DNA of 28,818 nucleotides from the NCBI GenBank assembly GCA_039927975.1, contig JBDSTZ010000620.1:1-28818 (forward strand), written 5' to 3'. The notes under the pieces are model-generated. The model was not told the origin of the DNA, did not search any database, and worked only from the letters and a program-made list of their open reading frames with translations. Source of the stretch: JBDSTZ01 sp039927975. GTDB lineage: Bacteria; Pseudomonadota; Gammaproteobacteria; Burkholderiales; Burkholderiaceae_D. This document shows, one piece after another, positions 1 to 7,446 of the stretch. Every line of letters starts with the position of its first letter. Positions within the stretch are counted from its first letter, which is position 1. The position numbers and the translations under genes were made by a program.

Positions 1-435
1 CTGGGCGGCTGGGACACCCACGCCAACCAGGGCGCCGGCAGCGGCCAGCTGGCCAACCGCCTGGCGCCGCTCGGCCAGGGCCTGGCGGTGCTGGCCCAGC
101 GTCTCGGTCCCCTGTTCGACGACACCACCATCGTGGTGATGTCCGAATTCGGCCGCACCGCCAAGGAAAACGGCAACGGCGGCACCGACCATGGCCACGG
201 CAATGTGATGTGGGTGATGGGCGGCGGCGTGGCCGGCGGCAAGGTCTACGGCGACTGGCAGGGCGTGGCCGACGACGCCCTCAACGAACGGCGCGATTTG
301 CCGGTCACCACCGACTTCCGTTCGGTGCTGGCGCAAATTTCCGAGCGGCATTTGCGATTGACAGACAAGCAACTGTCGCACGTCTTCCCCATCATGCCGC
401 AGCGCAAGCCGGATTTCCAAATCATGCGCGCATAG
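1..435 (+). CDS. DUF1501 family protein, C-terminal part (5' end outside window)
   Basis: The reading frame is open from the first base and ends in TAG at 433-435, giving 144 residues without a start, so the gene begins upstream of the window. The fragment opens with GGWDTHANQG and carries SEFGRTAKEN followed by a GTDHGHGN stretch and an MGGGVAGGKVYG segment. These are the characteristic C-terminal blocks of DUF1501 proteins, distant relatives of the sulfatase/alkaline phosphatase fold that usually carry a Tat-type signal at the N-terminus, which is not visible here. Members are commonly paired with a DUF1800 gene; that partner would lie outside the window. The biochemical role of the family is not established. 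A strong intrinsic terminator follows about 107 bases after the stop. Confidence 0.85.
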   Translation: MGGWDTHANQGAGSGQLANRLAPLGQGLAVLAQRLGPLFDDTTIVVMSEFGRTAKENGNGGTDHGHGNVMWVMGGGVAGGKVYGDWQGVADDALNERRDLPVTTDFRSVLAQISERHLRLTDKQLSHVFPIMPQRKPDFQIMRA

Positions 436-517
436 TGATTTTATGAAACCGAGTACAAAATAGTAGTTCTACTGTATTGCACTGCACCATAAGTTGGGGT
501 ATATTGGATCTGTCTCC

Positions 518-537
518 TCCAATTTCTCCAAATTGGA
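518..537 (+). repeat. 8-bp stem hairpin upstream of terminator
   Basis: TCCAATTT and AAATTGGA form a perfect 8-bp inverted repeat around a CTCC loop. It lies five bases before the terminator stem at 542-565. It could be the first stem of a small transcript or simply part of a composite terminator for the DUF1501 gene. Confidence 0.5.
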
Positions 538-541
538 TTGC

Positions 542-573
542 CGCCCGCCCCGCAAGGAGCGGGCGTTTTTTTT
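542..573 (+). terminator. Rho-independent terminator
   Basis: CGCCCGC (542-548) pairs perfectly with GCGGGCG (559-565) around a 10-base loop and is followed directly by eight T residues (566-573). Orientation is plus, so it terminates transcription coming from the DUF1501 gene or from a small transcript starting near 511. The opposite strand has an A-run in this place, so it does not serve the convergent histidine kinase gene. Confidence 0.85.
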
Positions 574-600
574 GCCTTTTTTATACCGGTGGCATGTTTG

Positions 601-642
601 GCCATGCTGCAAGCATGGGCGGCCATGCGCCGCGCATGGGCG
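601..642. repeat. Two tandem 21-bp palindromic units
   Basis: Units 601-621 and 622-642 share GCCATGC at the start and GCATGGGCG at the end and differ only in the centre. Each unit is itself a hairpin: CCATGCT/AGCATGG with a 3-base loop in the first, CCATGCG/CGCATGG with a 3-base loop in the second. The stem changes compensate for each other, so the palindrome is kept. The second unit abuts the stop codon (644-646) of the minus-strand histidine kinase, so the hairpins lie in its 3' untranslated region. Confidence 0.7.
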
Positions 643-643
643 C

Positions 644-2002
644 TCAGGCGCCGCGCTTGCCCGGCAAGGTCAGGGTGAAGGTGCTGCCGTGGCCGAATTC
701 GCTGCGCATTGTCAGCTTGCCGCCCAGCAGATTGGCCAGATTCTGGCACAGGTAGAGGCCGAGGCCGGCGCCTTCGGCGTGCCGGGTCGAGGTCGAATCG
801 AGTTGCGAAAACGCCTGGAACAATTTGGCCTGGTCTTCCTCGCGAATCCCGGCGCCGGTGTCGGTGACGCTGATCTCCGTGAGCAGTTCGGCATCTTCGC
901 TGCGTTGCGACAAATTCACCACGACGCCGCCCTGATCCGTGAACTTAATGGCATTGTTGATCAGGTTGATGATGATCTGGGTCAAGGCGCGGCGGTCCGA
1001 ATCGACGGTGATCGTTTCTTCCGGCATCTCGACCGTCAACGTCAATCCTTTCTGCCCAGCAATCTGACGCAGGGTGTCGGCAGTCTGGCCAATCAGCTCC
1101 TGGCAAGCCAGCGGCTCGACCGCCACCGTCACCTTGCCGGCTTCGATCTTGGCCATGTCGAGGATATCGTTGATCAGCGACAGCAAATGCCTCGCGCTGG
1201 TGCGGATCGTGGTCAGCTGCTTGTCCTGCTCGACCGTCAGCGGGCCGGGCAGCTTCATCAGCAGCGCGCCGGTGAAGCCGATGATGGCGTTGAGCGGGGT
1301 GCGCAGCTCGTGCGACATATTGGCGATGAAGGCCGACTTCATGCGGCTGGCCTCGGCCAGCTCGAGATTCTTCAGGGCGATTTCTTTATTGATCGTTTCG
1401 AGCTCGGCGGCGTGGTTCGACAGCCGCATGTTCAATTCGATCACCTGGCGCTCGCGCGCCTGCAGTTCGCCGTTCACCTGCACCGCCTGCTCGTAGGTGG
1501 AAATGAGCAGGTCGAGGATTTGCTGGCGCCCGGCGTTGATCAAATGGGTTTGCTCGCCCTGCACCAGGGCCACGCCGCCATCCTCGTTCGCTTCCAGCCG
1601 CAATTGCTGGTTGACCAGCATCTGGCTGATGCGCCCGAGCAGATAATCCTCGGAATACGGCTTGCGGACGAAATTGTCGGCCCCGCATTCGAGCCCGCGG
1701 ATGATGTCTTTCGGATCGTTGAGCGAGGTGACCAGGATCACCGGAATGTGGGCCAGCGCCGGGTCGGTCTTGACCGCGCGGCACAGATCGTAGCCATTCA
1801 TCTCCGGCATGATGATGTCCGACAAAATCAGGTCGGGCGCGCGTTCGCCGATCATCGCCAGCGCCACCTTGCCGTTCGACGCCACCCGCGTGCGATAGGC
1901 GCGCGACTGGATCAGCCGGCGCAGCCGCTCGGCTTGCGTCGGGCTGTCCTCGACAATCAGGATTTCACAATCTTCGGCTTGCGTATCGTACTTGAGGATC
2001 AC
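644..2002 (-). CDS. Hybrid response regulator receiver / sensor histidine kinase
   Basis: This 452-residue protein has a receiver domain first (about residues 13-130) with phosphoacceptor D62 in LSDIIMPEMNG, acidic pocket E18/D19, T92 and switch lysine K114. A coiled linker (about 160-220) leads to a HisKA domain with phosphohistidine H231 in MSHELRTPLN and then a HATPase_c domain with an N-box (LINNAIKF), a G1 box (DTGAGI) and a G2 box (GAGLGLYL). No signal peptide, membrane segment, PAS or HAMP domain is seen, so it is probably a cytoplasmic kinase that receives phosphate or a signal through its own N-terminal receiver. The start is GTG at 2002, supported by GGGAG nine bases upstream. No cognate output regulator is adjacent. 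The annotation as a two-component protein is firm; the stimulus is unknown. Confidence 0.93.
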   Translation of the reverse strand: MILKYDTQAEDCEILIVEDSPTQAERLRRLIQSRAYRTRVASNGKVALAMIGERAPDLILSDIIMPEMNGYDLCRAVKTDPALAHIPVILVTSLNDPKDIIRGLECGADNFVRKPYSEDYLLGRISQMLVNQQLRLEANEDGGVALVQGEQTHLINAGRQQILDLLISTYEQAVQVNGELQARERQVIELNMRLSNHAAELETINKEIALKNLELAEASRMKSAFIANMSHELRTPLNAIIGFTGALLMKLPGPLTVEQDKQLTTIRTSARHLLSLINDILDMAKIEAGKVTVAVEPLACQELIGQTADTLRQIAGQKGLTLTVEMPEETITVDSDRRALTQIIINLINNAIKFTDQGGVVVNLSQRSEDAELLTEISVTDTGAGIREEDQAKLFQAFSQLDSTSTRHAEGAGLGLYLCQNLANLLGGKLTMRSEFGHGSTFTLTLPGKRGA

Positions 2003-2014
2003 CAGGCTTTTCTC

Positions 2015-2034
2015 CCGCCGGTCCGGTCCGGCGG
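2015..2034 (-). promoter_or_regulatory. Hairpin abutting the ribosome binding site of the kinase gene
   Basis: CCGCCGG (2015-2021) and CCGGCGG (2028-2034) form a perfect 7-bp stem with a 6-base loop. On the minus-strand mRNA it ends inside the Shine-Dalgarno sequence (GGGAG, 2012-2016) of the histidine kinase gene. It could dampen translation initiation. This is inferred from position only. Confidence 0.4.
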
Positions 2035-2092
2035 TTCGACTATATAGGATTTACCCCGGGAAAAGGGGAATTGTGTATCCCGTGCGCATCAT

Positions 2093-2830
2093 TTACAGAT
2101 CGTCGCCCTGGAAGGCCCCGGCGCGCCACGTCAGCACAAGTGTGTCGCGGTAGCCGCCGTCGCCCTCGGGCTGGATCGGGGTCGATTCGTGGATCACGGC
2201 GGCGTCGTCGAGCAGCAGCAACGACCACGGCTCGCTCATGGTGAAGCGCTTGCCGTCGGTGCCGGACGCCTCGAAGATGCGGGTCTCGCCGCCCTTGATG
2301 GCGTGGCGCGCGACCAGCAGCACGGCGACGAAGTCGACCCCGTCGCGGTGCGCTCCCTCCGGCGTGGGACGGCCGATGCCGTCGGCGGTGTCGATGCGGA
2401 ACTGGTGCGCCTCGACGAACCAGGGGTGCGCCGGCTTCACGCTGGAACACACGGCGCCGAGCGCGCGCACCAGCGATGCGAAGGCGGGCGCGGCCAGGGT
2501 GGCTTCGGCGATCGGCTCGAACAACCGGCGCATGCCGCCGTGCAGGGCGTTGTATTCGACCGGCTGCCAGTGGGCGCGGTGCGGCGCCAGCGTCAAGGTG
2601 GCGCCGTCGTCGACGAAGCAGGCGTGGCGGCGGTGGCGGTAGCGGCCGCCGTCCTTGAGGTAATTGTCGGGCGCCAGCGCGTGCCAGCTCGGCGCCAGCG
2701 CGTTCAGTTCGGCCAGACTGACGCCGGCCAGCGCGGCCACGTCGGACGGCGCCAGCACGGCGTAACCATGGCTGCGCAGCGACGCGCTGACATCGGCGGG
2801 ATCGGTGAAGGGGGGAGCGGGATGGGGCAT
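2093..2830 (-). CDS. 2OG-Fe(II) dioxygenase family protein
   Basis: The protein is 245 residues from ATG at 2830. A longer frame to 2911 exists, but its extra 27 residues do not resemble the family and the domain starts right after the internal ATG. It matches the 2OG-Fe dioxygenase group that includes bacterial free-amino-acid hydroxylases (PF10014 type). The iron triad is visible as H161 and D163 (GAHRDGVD) and H214 (IHESTPI), with R228 (YRDT) placed to bind the 2-oxoglutarate carboxylate. It would use Fe(II), O2 and 2-oxoglutarate to hydroxylate a small substrate, perhaps an amino acid; the substrate cannot be read from sequence. No signal peptide is seen, so it is cytoplasmic. It lies 90 bases upstream of the kinase gene on the same strand. 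The Shine-Dalgarno sequence is weak. Confidence 0.85.
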   Translation of the reverse strand: MPHPAPPFTDPADVSASLRSHGYAVLAPSDVAALAGVSLAELNALAPSWHALAPDNYLKDGGRYRHRRHACFVDDGATLTLAPHRAHWQPVEYNALHGGMRRLFEPIAEATLAAPAFASLVRALGAVCSSVKPAHPWFVEAHQFRIDTADGIGRPTPEGAHRDGVDFVAVLLVARHAIKGGETRIFEASGTDGKRFTMSEPWSLLLLDDAAVIHESTPIQPEGDGGYRDTLVLTWRAGAFQGDDL

Positions 2831-2997
2831 TCCGTTAGCGTAACATTTTTCCACCGCCTTGGCAGGCGCCGGTCCTGGAGCACGGGGCGAGGGCAGCACC
2901 GTGATGTACAAAGTAATCGGGCCTCACCGCGTCTAAAGATTTCCTCTGCGAAAGTAAGGTTGTACAATTCCAGCACGGTTTTTTTACTCCACTGGAT

Positions 2998-3624
2998 ATG
3001 ACACGCGCCGTCCCCACCCTGCGTTCCCTGCATCGACTGGCCCTGCTGGCCGCCTGCCTGCTGCCTTGCGCCGCCAGCGCCGAGGGCCGCACCGAGCTGC
3101 TCAAGCGTTGCCTGAACGATTACGGCGGCATCGCCTTGACCCTGCCTTACCAGCCCTCGGTCCACATCCGTTCCTGCGCCACGCCGGACGTCAACTACGA
3201 CACCCCGGTAAAGACGCCGGCCGGCCGCCGCGAGCTGGAACTGATTGGTGAACTGACACTCGGCACTGAGCTCGGCAATGTAGGCGCGGACGACTACTAT
3301 GCCGCCGTGCAGGGCGCGCTGTTCGCCCACTTCGACAGCTTGTTCAAGCGCCACGGTTTTGTGCGCAACAGCGTGGCATACGGCGACGCCCGGGTGCGCA
3401 AGGACCCCAACACCCTGCGCATGCTGGCCGGCTTGCCGCCCGTGCCCGAATCGGCCGAACAGGCCGCGCGCCGCATCGCCAGCGAGCCGCCGATTCCCTT
3501 CGTCCGCGAGGCGCGCTATGTGCGGCGCGACGGCGCCGGACAGCAGACGCTGACTTACCAATCGCAGGCGAAAAACACCTGGCGCATCACGCTCGAGGGC
3601 GTGGCGGCGGGCGGCGCGCCATGA
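2998..3624 (+). CDS. Exported protein of unknown function
   Basis: I do not recognise this 208-residue protein. It opens with a clear Sec signal peptide (Arg/His-rich start, LALLAACLLPC core, cleavage likely after AASA near residue 28). The mature part has cysteines at roughly positions 37 and 59, which could form a disulphide in the periplasm. The start is ATG at 2998; no convincing Shine-Dalgarno sequence precedes it, but a TACAAT hexamer at 2963-2968 could be a -10 box. The stop codon overlaps the start of the next gene as ATGA (3621-3624), which indicates translational coupling. It therefore heads a three-gene cluster (2998-6359) of envelope proteins. The function is unknown. Confidence 0.75.
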   Translation: MTRAVPTLRSLHRLALLAACLLPCAASAEGRTELLKRCLNDYGGIALTLPYQPSVHIRSCATPDVNYDTPVKTPAGRRELELIGELTLGTELGNVGADDYYAAVQGALFAHFDSLFKRHGFVRNSVAYGDARVRKDPNTLRMLAGLPPVPESAEQAARRIASEPPIPFVREARYVRRDGAGQQTLTYQSQAKNTWRITLEGVAAGGAP

Positions 3625-3947
3625 GAAGGATGCGCGGCCTTGCGCTGCTGCCGGTCTCGTTCGCCCTGACCTGCTTCATGCTGTTCTACTTTTCGGGGCA
3701 CGCCGGCGGCGGCGAATCGGTAGCCGATCCGCTCACCGATTTCCATACCCGCGCACACGGCGACGCCTATGGCGGGATCGACCGCTGGGCCTACTTCGGC
3801 ATGCCGGCGGAGAGGGTGGCTGAGCGACTGCGCCGTGACGGCTATGCCTGCGACACGGCTTCCCAGGCAGCGTCGGGCGATGTGCCTCCGGATTGCGCAC
3901 CATGGCATGCCGCAAGCAAGTGGGCGGCGTGCTGGCACGCGAGTTGA
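3621..3947 (+). CDS. Membrane-anchored protein of unknown function, N-terminal fragment of a probably frameshifted gene
   Basis: This 108-residue frame begins at ATG 3621, overlapping the previous stop. It has an N-terminal hydrophobic segment (about residues 6-26, LALLPVSFALTCFMLFYFSG) that is a signal anchor or signal peptide. The sequence looks like a normal protein until about residue 91 (GDVPPDC), after which it turns into a Trp/Ala/His-rich tail with an early stop. At exactly that place a second plus-strand frame begins (3893) that continues naturally. Adding one base after GATTGC near 3895 would read DC-RTMACRKQ and fuse both into one protein of about 495 residues. I read it as the front half of one gene, broken by a real mutation or a sequencing error. 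Confidence 0.6.
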   Translation: MRRMRGLALLPVSFALTCFMLFYFSGHAGGGESVADPLTDFHTRAHGDAYGGIDRWAYFGMPAERVAERLRRDGYACDTASQAASGDVPPDCAPWHAASKWAACWHAS

Positions 3948-5107
3948 CGGTGCTCGCCAGGATTGACGGCGCGCGGCGCGCGGTCCTGGTTGGCGCCAGA
4001 GCGTCGAGCGCGATCAGCGGCGCCAGTACATCGCTGCGACAGCGGTTCGCCCGCTGGCTGCGCGCGTCCGGCTGGATCGAACCGGAGACCCTGGAAGTGC
4101 GCGGCCGTCAATTCGATTCGGCCGACATGCTGGCCCGCTTCGCGCTCGACGCGCTGGCCGCCAACGGCTGGTACCGAAGCTGCGCGGAGGCGACGGACAC
4201 ACCCGCGTGCGTGGAGATGGCGCGGACGCGCAGCCGCTCGGGCCCGCCCGCGCTCGCGCCGGCGCCGGTGCCCGTCGGCGCCGCGCTGGAGCTCGAGCGC
4301 GCAATGGCCGGCATCGAGTTCGCGCCACTGAATCCGCGCGGCGCAGACGGCTTGCCCGAAGACAGCCTGATGGTGTCGCTCGACGACGGCGCAATGTGGC
4401 TGCACTTCGTGTCGCGCGACCTGTCGCAGCAGCAGTACGACATCGCGATCCGGCTGGCCGTCGAAGGCGGCGCCCCGACGCTGCTACGCGCCACGCTGGA
4501 CAAGCAGGTACGCGAGGTGGCGCTGGCCGGCAGCGCGCGCCGCGACAACGGTGGCGCGCTGGTGCTGCTCGCACCAGGCCAGGGTGGGCTGCCGGCGCGC
4601 GCCGGCTACTGGCTGCACCTGCCCAATGACGCATGGCCGTTCACCTTCCGCCAATTGGCCGACACCCTGCCGCGCATCGACCCGGCGTTTGCCGGACCGA
4701 TCATCAAGACCCTGCTCGCCAGCGTGGCCAGCCCGACCCGTCCCGACGACGAACTGGGACTCTATCCGCCCCTGCACACCGTCGAGCACCGCGCGGCCCT
4801 GCTGCGGCGCGCCCGCGCCGGCCAGTGGCTCTCGCGCGACAAGGCCGGCGAATTGATTGGCGCCGCCTTCAAGGACGACCCGATCACCCGCGCCGCCTGG
4901 GCGATGGCCAGCTGCGAGCCGGAACGGCAACAGGACGCCGCCGCCGATCCCGGCTGCTGGTCGCGCTTCGCCCTCAACGATCCGGCCGCCGCCGGCCTGC
5001 TGCTCGGCGAGATCCGTGCCCAGCAAACCGTGTACGGCGCCCTCGAACCGGGCCATCCCTTGCGCCTGCGCCTGAAAGCACTGGGCACGGCGCTGTCGGT
5101 TGAATAA
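3893..5107 (+). CDS. Protein of unknown function, C-terminal fragment of a probably frameshifted gene
   Basis: This frame of up to 404 residues starts at TTG 3893 (or ATG 3902) and ends with TAA at 5105-5107. It has no signal peptide or membrane segment of its own and no recognisable Shine-Dalgarno sequence, which suits the idea that it is the continuation of the frame at 3621. Its first residues (MACRKQVGGVLARELTVLARID) look like the interior of a domain. The rest is a soluble protein with alternating strands and helices, a Pro/Ala-rich linker around residues 120-135, and two cysteines near the C-terminus. I find no catalytic motif I can name. If joined to the upstream frame it would be a membrane-anchored periplasmic protein. 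The next gene starts within 15 bases of the stop. Confidence 0.6.
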   Translation: MRTMACRKQVGGVLARELTVLARIDGARRAVLVGARASSAISGASTSLRQRFARWLRASGWIEPETLEVRGRQFDSADMLARFALDALAANGWYRSCAEATDTPACVEMARTRSRSGPPALAPAPVPVGAALELERAMAGIEFAPLNPRGADGLPEDSLMVSLDDGAMWLHFVSRDLSQQQYDIAIRLAVEGGAPTLLRATLDKQVREVALAGSARRDNGGALVLLAPGQGGLPARAGYWLHLPNDAWPFTFRQLADTLPRIDPAFAGPIIKTLLASVASPTRPDDELGLYPPLHTVEHRAALLRRARAGQWLSRDKAGELIGAAFKDDPITRAAWAMASCEPERQQDAAADPGCWSRFALNDPAAAGLLLGEIRAQQTVYGALEPGHPLRLRLKALGTALSVE

Positions 5108-5120
5108 TCGAAAAGCCACC

Positions 5121-6359
5121 ATGAACCTGCCGTCCCTGCCGCGCATTGTCACCATCACTTCGACCGTGCTGATCGGCCTGTCGCTCGTCGCGCAATGCGC
5201 AGGCCTGATCCTGGCCCGCAGCGGCGGCGTGCCGACCGATCATCTCGGGCTGCTGGCGCTGCTCGGCATGACCCGCTTCGCCCTTGTTCCCGGCATCGCC
5301 CTGGCGTTGGTCTTCTTCTTGCTCAACGCCGTGCGCAGCGTGCGCGATCCCGGCGCCCGGCTAACAGCCCTCGTCTTTTTCCTCATCACGCTATTCCCCT
5401 TGTTGAGCGTCTCGTCGCTGATGCCGCGTGCGGTGCCGGGCGAGGCGTCGGGCGCAGCTTCCCTGCCGGCGCAGGAAAGCGCGCAGTTCGTCGCCGGCGA
5501 CGAGTGGGCGGCGTTGAACAAACCGCCGCGCGGCTCGGCCTGTCCGGGGTCGAGTGAATTCATTCGTGGCTGCCGCCATGCGATTGAACGACGCCGCAGT
5601 GAACAGACCGCGCAAGGCCGGGCGTGGGCAGTGCGGCATAAGCCGGCCAAGGGATCGGACTGCCGGGGCGCCGGCGAACCCTATTTTGTGCTCGGCTGCC
5701 GCCAGGTGTTCACGGAGCAGCTGGCCGCCGACGATCCGCGCCGGCACGGCAGCTACAAGCAGATGACAGGCGCCGAATGCCGCACCGAGGTCAATGCCAA
5801 CTACGAAGCCGGCGAACAGATCGACCTGGAAAACGGCAACCCGCAAAGCGCCGCAGTGGTCCGCCGCAAGCACTGGGAACCCGACCTCAAGGAGTGCGAC
5901 AACCTCGACCGCCAGCGCGACAATGCCGTGATGCCGGCCGCCTACGCCCGCCTGCAGGCCCTGATCGAGAAACTCAACGCGCGCCAGACCGTGAGCGAGG
6001 ACGACAAGACCGGCGCGTTGAAGGACTTCAGCGCCATGGCCGCGCTCGGCGACCAGCCCTACAAGACGGCATACATGCGCCTGTTCGAGGAATACTCGGC
6101 GCGCTTGAACGGCGATTTCAAGGAGGCGGTGGTGGAATACCCCAGGATCTCGTGCGAGCAATACCAGGCAAAGATCGACGAGATGCGGCGGCGCGACAAG
6201 GAAAGGGTGGCCGCCATGCAGGCACTGCGCCTGGGCGATGTCATCACCAGCGGCGCCGCCCACGACCGGCTCAACCAGGAGCGCATCGCGATGCTGTGGG
6301 ACTGGAAACTCTATAACGACGGCGCCAGGACGACCGGCTGCGCGATCAAGCCCGATTGA
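5121..6359 (+). CDS. Three-helix membrane protein with Cys-containing repeats, unknown function
   Basis: The preferred start is ATG at 5121, giving 412 residues; a TTG at 5100 inside the end of the previous gene is possible but less likely. The N-terminal 120 residues hold about three hydrophobic segments (around residues 10-32, 50-70 and 81-100). Two internal repeats follow: EWAALNKPPRGSAC...IRGCR and AWAVRHKPAKGSDC...VLGCR, each a KP-x-x-GS-x-C block ending in GCR, plus a weaker third copy (KQMTGAEC). The C-terminal half is charged and helical. Paired cysteines suggest disulphides, hence a periplasmic location for this part. I do not recognise the family. It is the last gene of the 2998-6359 cluster. 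A short palindrome (6366-6377) with ATCTTTT follows but is a weak terminator at best. Confidence 0.75.
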   Translation: MNLPSLPRIVTITSTVLIGLSLVAQCAGLILARSGGVPTDHLGLLALLGMTRFALVPGIALALVFFLLNAVRSVRDPGARLTALVFFLITLFPLLSVSSLMPRAVPGEASGAASLPAQESAQFVAGDEWAALNKPPRGSACPGSSEFIRGCRHAIERRRSEQTAQGRAWAVRHKPAKGSDCRGAGEPYFVLGCRQVFTEQLAADDPRRHGSYKQMTGAECRTEVNANYEAGEQIDLENGNPQSAAVVRRKHWEPDLKECDNLDRQRDNAVMPAAYARLQALIEKLNARQTVSEDDKTGALKDFSAMAALGDQPYKTAYMRLFEEYSARLNGDFKEAVVEYPRISCEQYQAKIDEMRRRDKERVAAMQALRLGDVITSGAAHDRLNQERIAMLWDWKLYNDGARTTGCAIKPD

Positions 6360-6407
6360 CGCGGGCGGCAGCTGCCGATCTTTTCGTCGCGCCAGGCCGG
6401 CTCGCGC

Positions 6408-7256
6408 TCACGGCGACTGGAACCGCGAGCGCAGCATGAACAGCTTGCGCTTCGCGTTGCGCTGCTCGTCGAGCCCGCGCTTGAAGCGCGGCACGCCGAG
6501 CATCAACTGGTCGAAGCTGCCGTCGGCCAGCGCCTTGTTCAAGCCGCGTTCGAGCCGGCTCGCCAGCGCCTTGTTGTCCTTCTTGACGAAGAAGTAGAAC
6601 GGCAAGTCGTAATGGATCATGATGGTCTTTTCGATCACCAGCCCTTCCTTCTCGTGCACGTCCGCTTCGCCGAAAACTTCATATATCCCGCGCGGGAAAT
6701 AGTCGAAGCGCTTGAGCGCCAGCATCGGGAACAGCGCCTCGTAATGCAAGGTGGTGGTGACCGGCAAGCCATTCCGCCGCAGGATGGCGGTGTCGGGCCA
6801 CTGGATGCCCGAGCCGGCGGTCAGGTGCCGCAAATCGTCGAGGGTGTTGACCTTGTCGAACTTCGCCTGGTCTTCCTTGCGGATCAGGAACAGCCGGTAA
6901 TTGTTCAGCTCTCGGATCAGTGAAAAGCGCACCGGCAGCAGATCGCGCTCGCGGCTCGGGCTGGTGCCGTTCCACATCAGGTTGATGGCGCCGCCCTTCT
7001 TGATTTCCTCGATCGCGCGCTCTGGCGAGATCGGCGCCGGATAGGTGTCGATGACGAACGGTCCGTCAGTCGGCTCGGTCTTTTCCAGCGCCAGCGTGAG
7101 CAGCTTGAAGAAGTAGACGGTCTCGGGTCTGTCGTTGTAGAGAAACGGCGGCACCACCAGCTTGAGCGGCGCGGCCGCCTGCGCCAGGGCGCAACACGCC
7201 AGCAGCCACAGGCCGCCGATCCATCCAAGCTTGTTCAATCTGAAAAACTGCGGCAT
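6408..7256 (-). CDS. Periplasmic solute-binding-like protein (SBP_bac_3 type)
   Basis: From ATG at 7256 the protein has 282 residues. This start is chosen over a longer frame (7325) because GGAG sits five bases before it and because it puts a standard signal peptide at the N-terminus (IGGLWLLACCALAQA, cleavage near residue 28). The mature chain shows the two-lobed pattern of amino-acid-type binding proteins: an opening KLVVPPFLYNDRPE strand, a GGAINLMWNG segment, and a later LPFYFFVKKDN region. No permease or ATPase gene is adjacent, so it may act with a distant transporter or as a stand-alone sensor-like protein. It is transcribed away from the DUF4261 gene, with a 190-base divergent spacer. 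The ligand cannot be inferred. Confidence 0.75.
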   Translation of the reverse strand: MPQFFRLNKLGWIGGLWLLACCALAQAAAPLKLVVPPFLYNDRPETVYFFKLLTLALEKTEPTDGPFVIDTYPAPISPERAIEEIKKGGAINLMWNGTSPSRERDLLPVRFSLIRELNNYRLFLIRKEDQAKFDKVNTLDDLRHLTAGSGIQWPDTAILRRNGLPVTTTLHYEALFPMLALKRFDYFPRGIYEVFGEADVHEKEGLVIEKTIMIHYDLPFYFFVKKDNKALASRLERGLNKALADGSFDQLMLGVPRFKRGLDEQRNAKRKLFMLRSRFQSP

Positions 7257-7446
7257 CCGAGCTCCGGTGTAATGCGCAGGCCGTTTCCGGCATGAAGCCC
7301 TGCGCTCTTTAAGCGGACCCGGCACTCCCGCAATTTATCATGTTTGGCGCGGCCCGTGAATGCGTAACATTGGTGTTAAATATCCGGCGGGCCGCCGTGT
7401 TACAGTGCGACATGGACACCGTTTCACATTCCATGTCTGACGCGAT

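Noticed and set aside
494..2047. Long plus-strand open frame (about 517 codons) opposite the histidine kinase gene
   Set aside because: It is the antisense shadow of a clear REC-HisKA-HATPase gene; its product is His/Gln/Arg-rich without any domain.
2831..2911. N-terminal extension of the 2OG-Fe(II) dioxygenase
   Set aside because: The extra 27 residues show no family similarity and the domain begins at the ATG at 2830.
2905..2967. TGTACAA / TTGTACA inverted pair as a regulator site
   Set aside because: The 7-base arms are about 49 bases apart, too loose to support a claim.
6366..6377. CGGCAGCTGCCG palindrome as a terminator
   Set aside because: Only four stem pairs are possible around an AGCT loop, and the T-run (4) is short and displaced.
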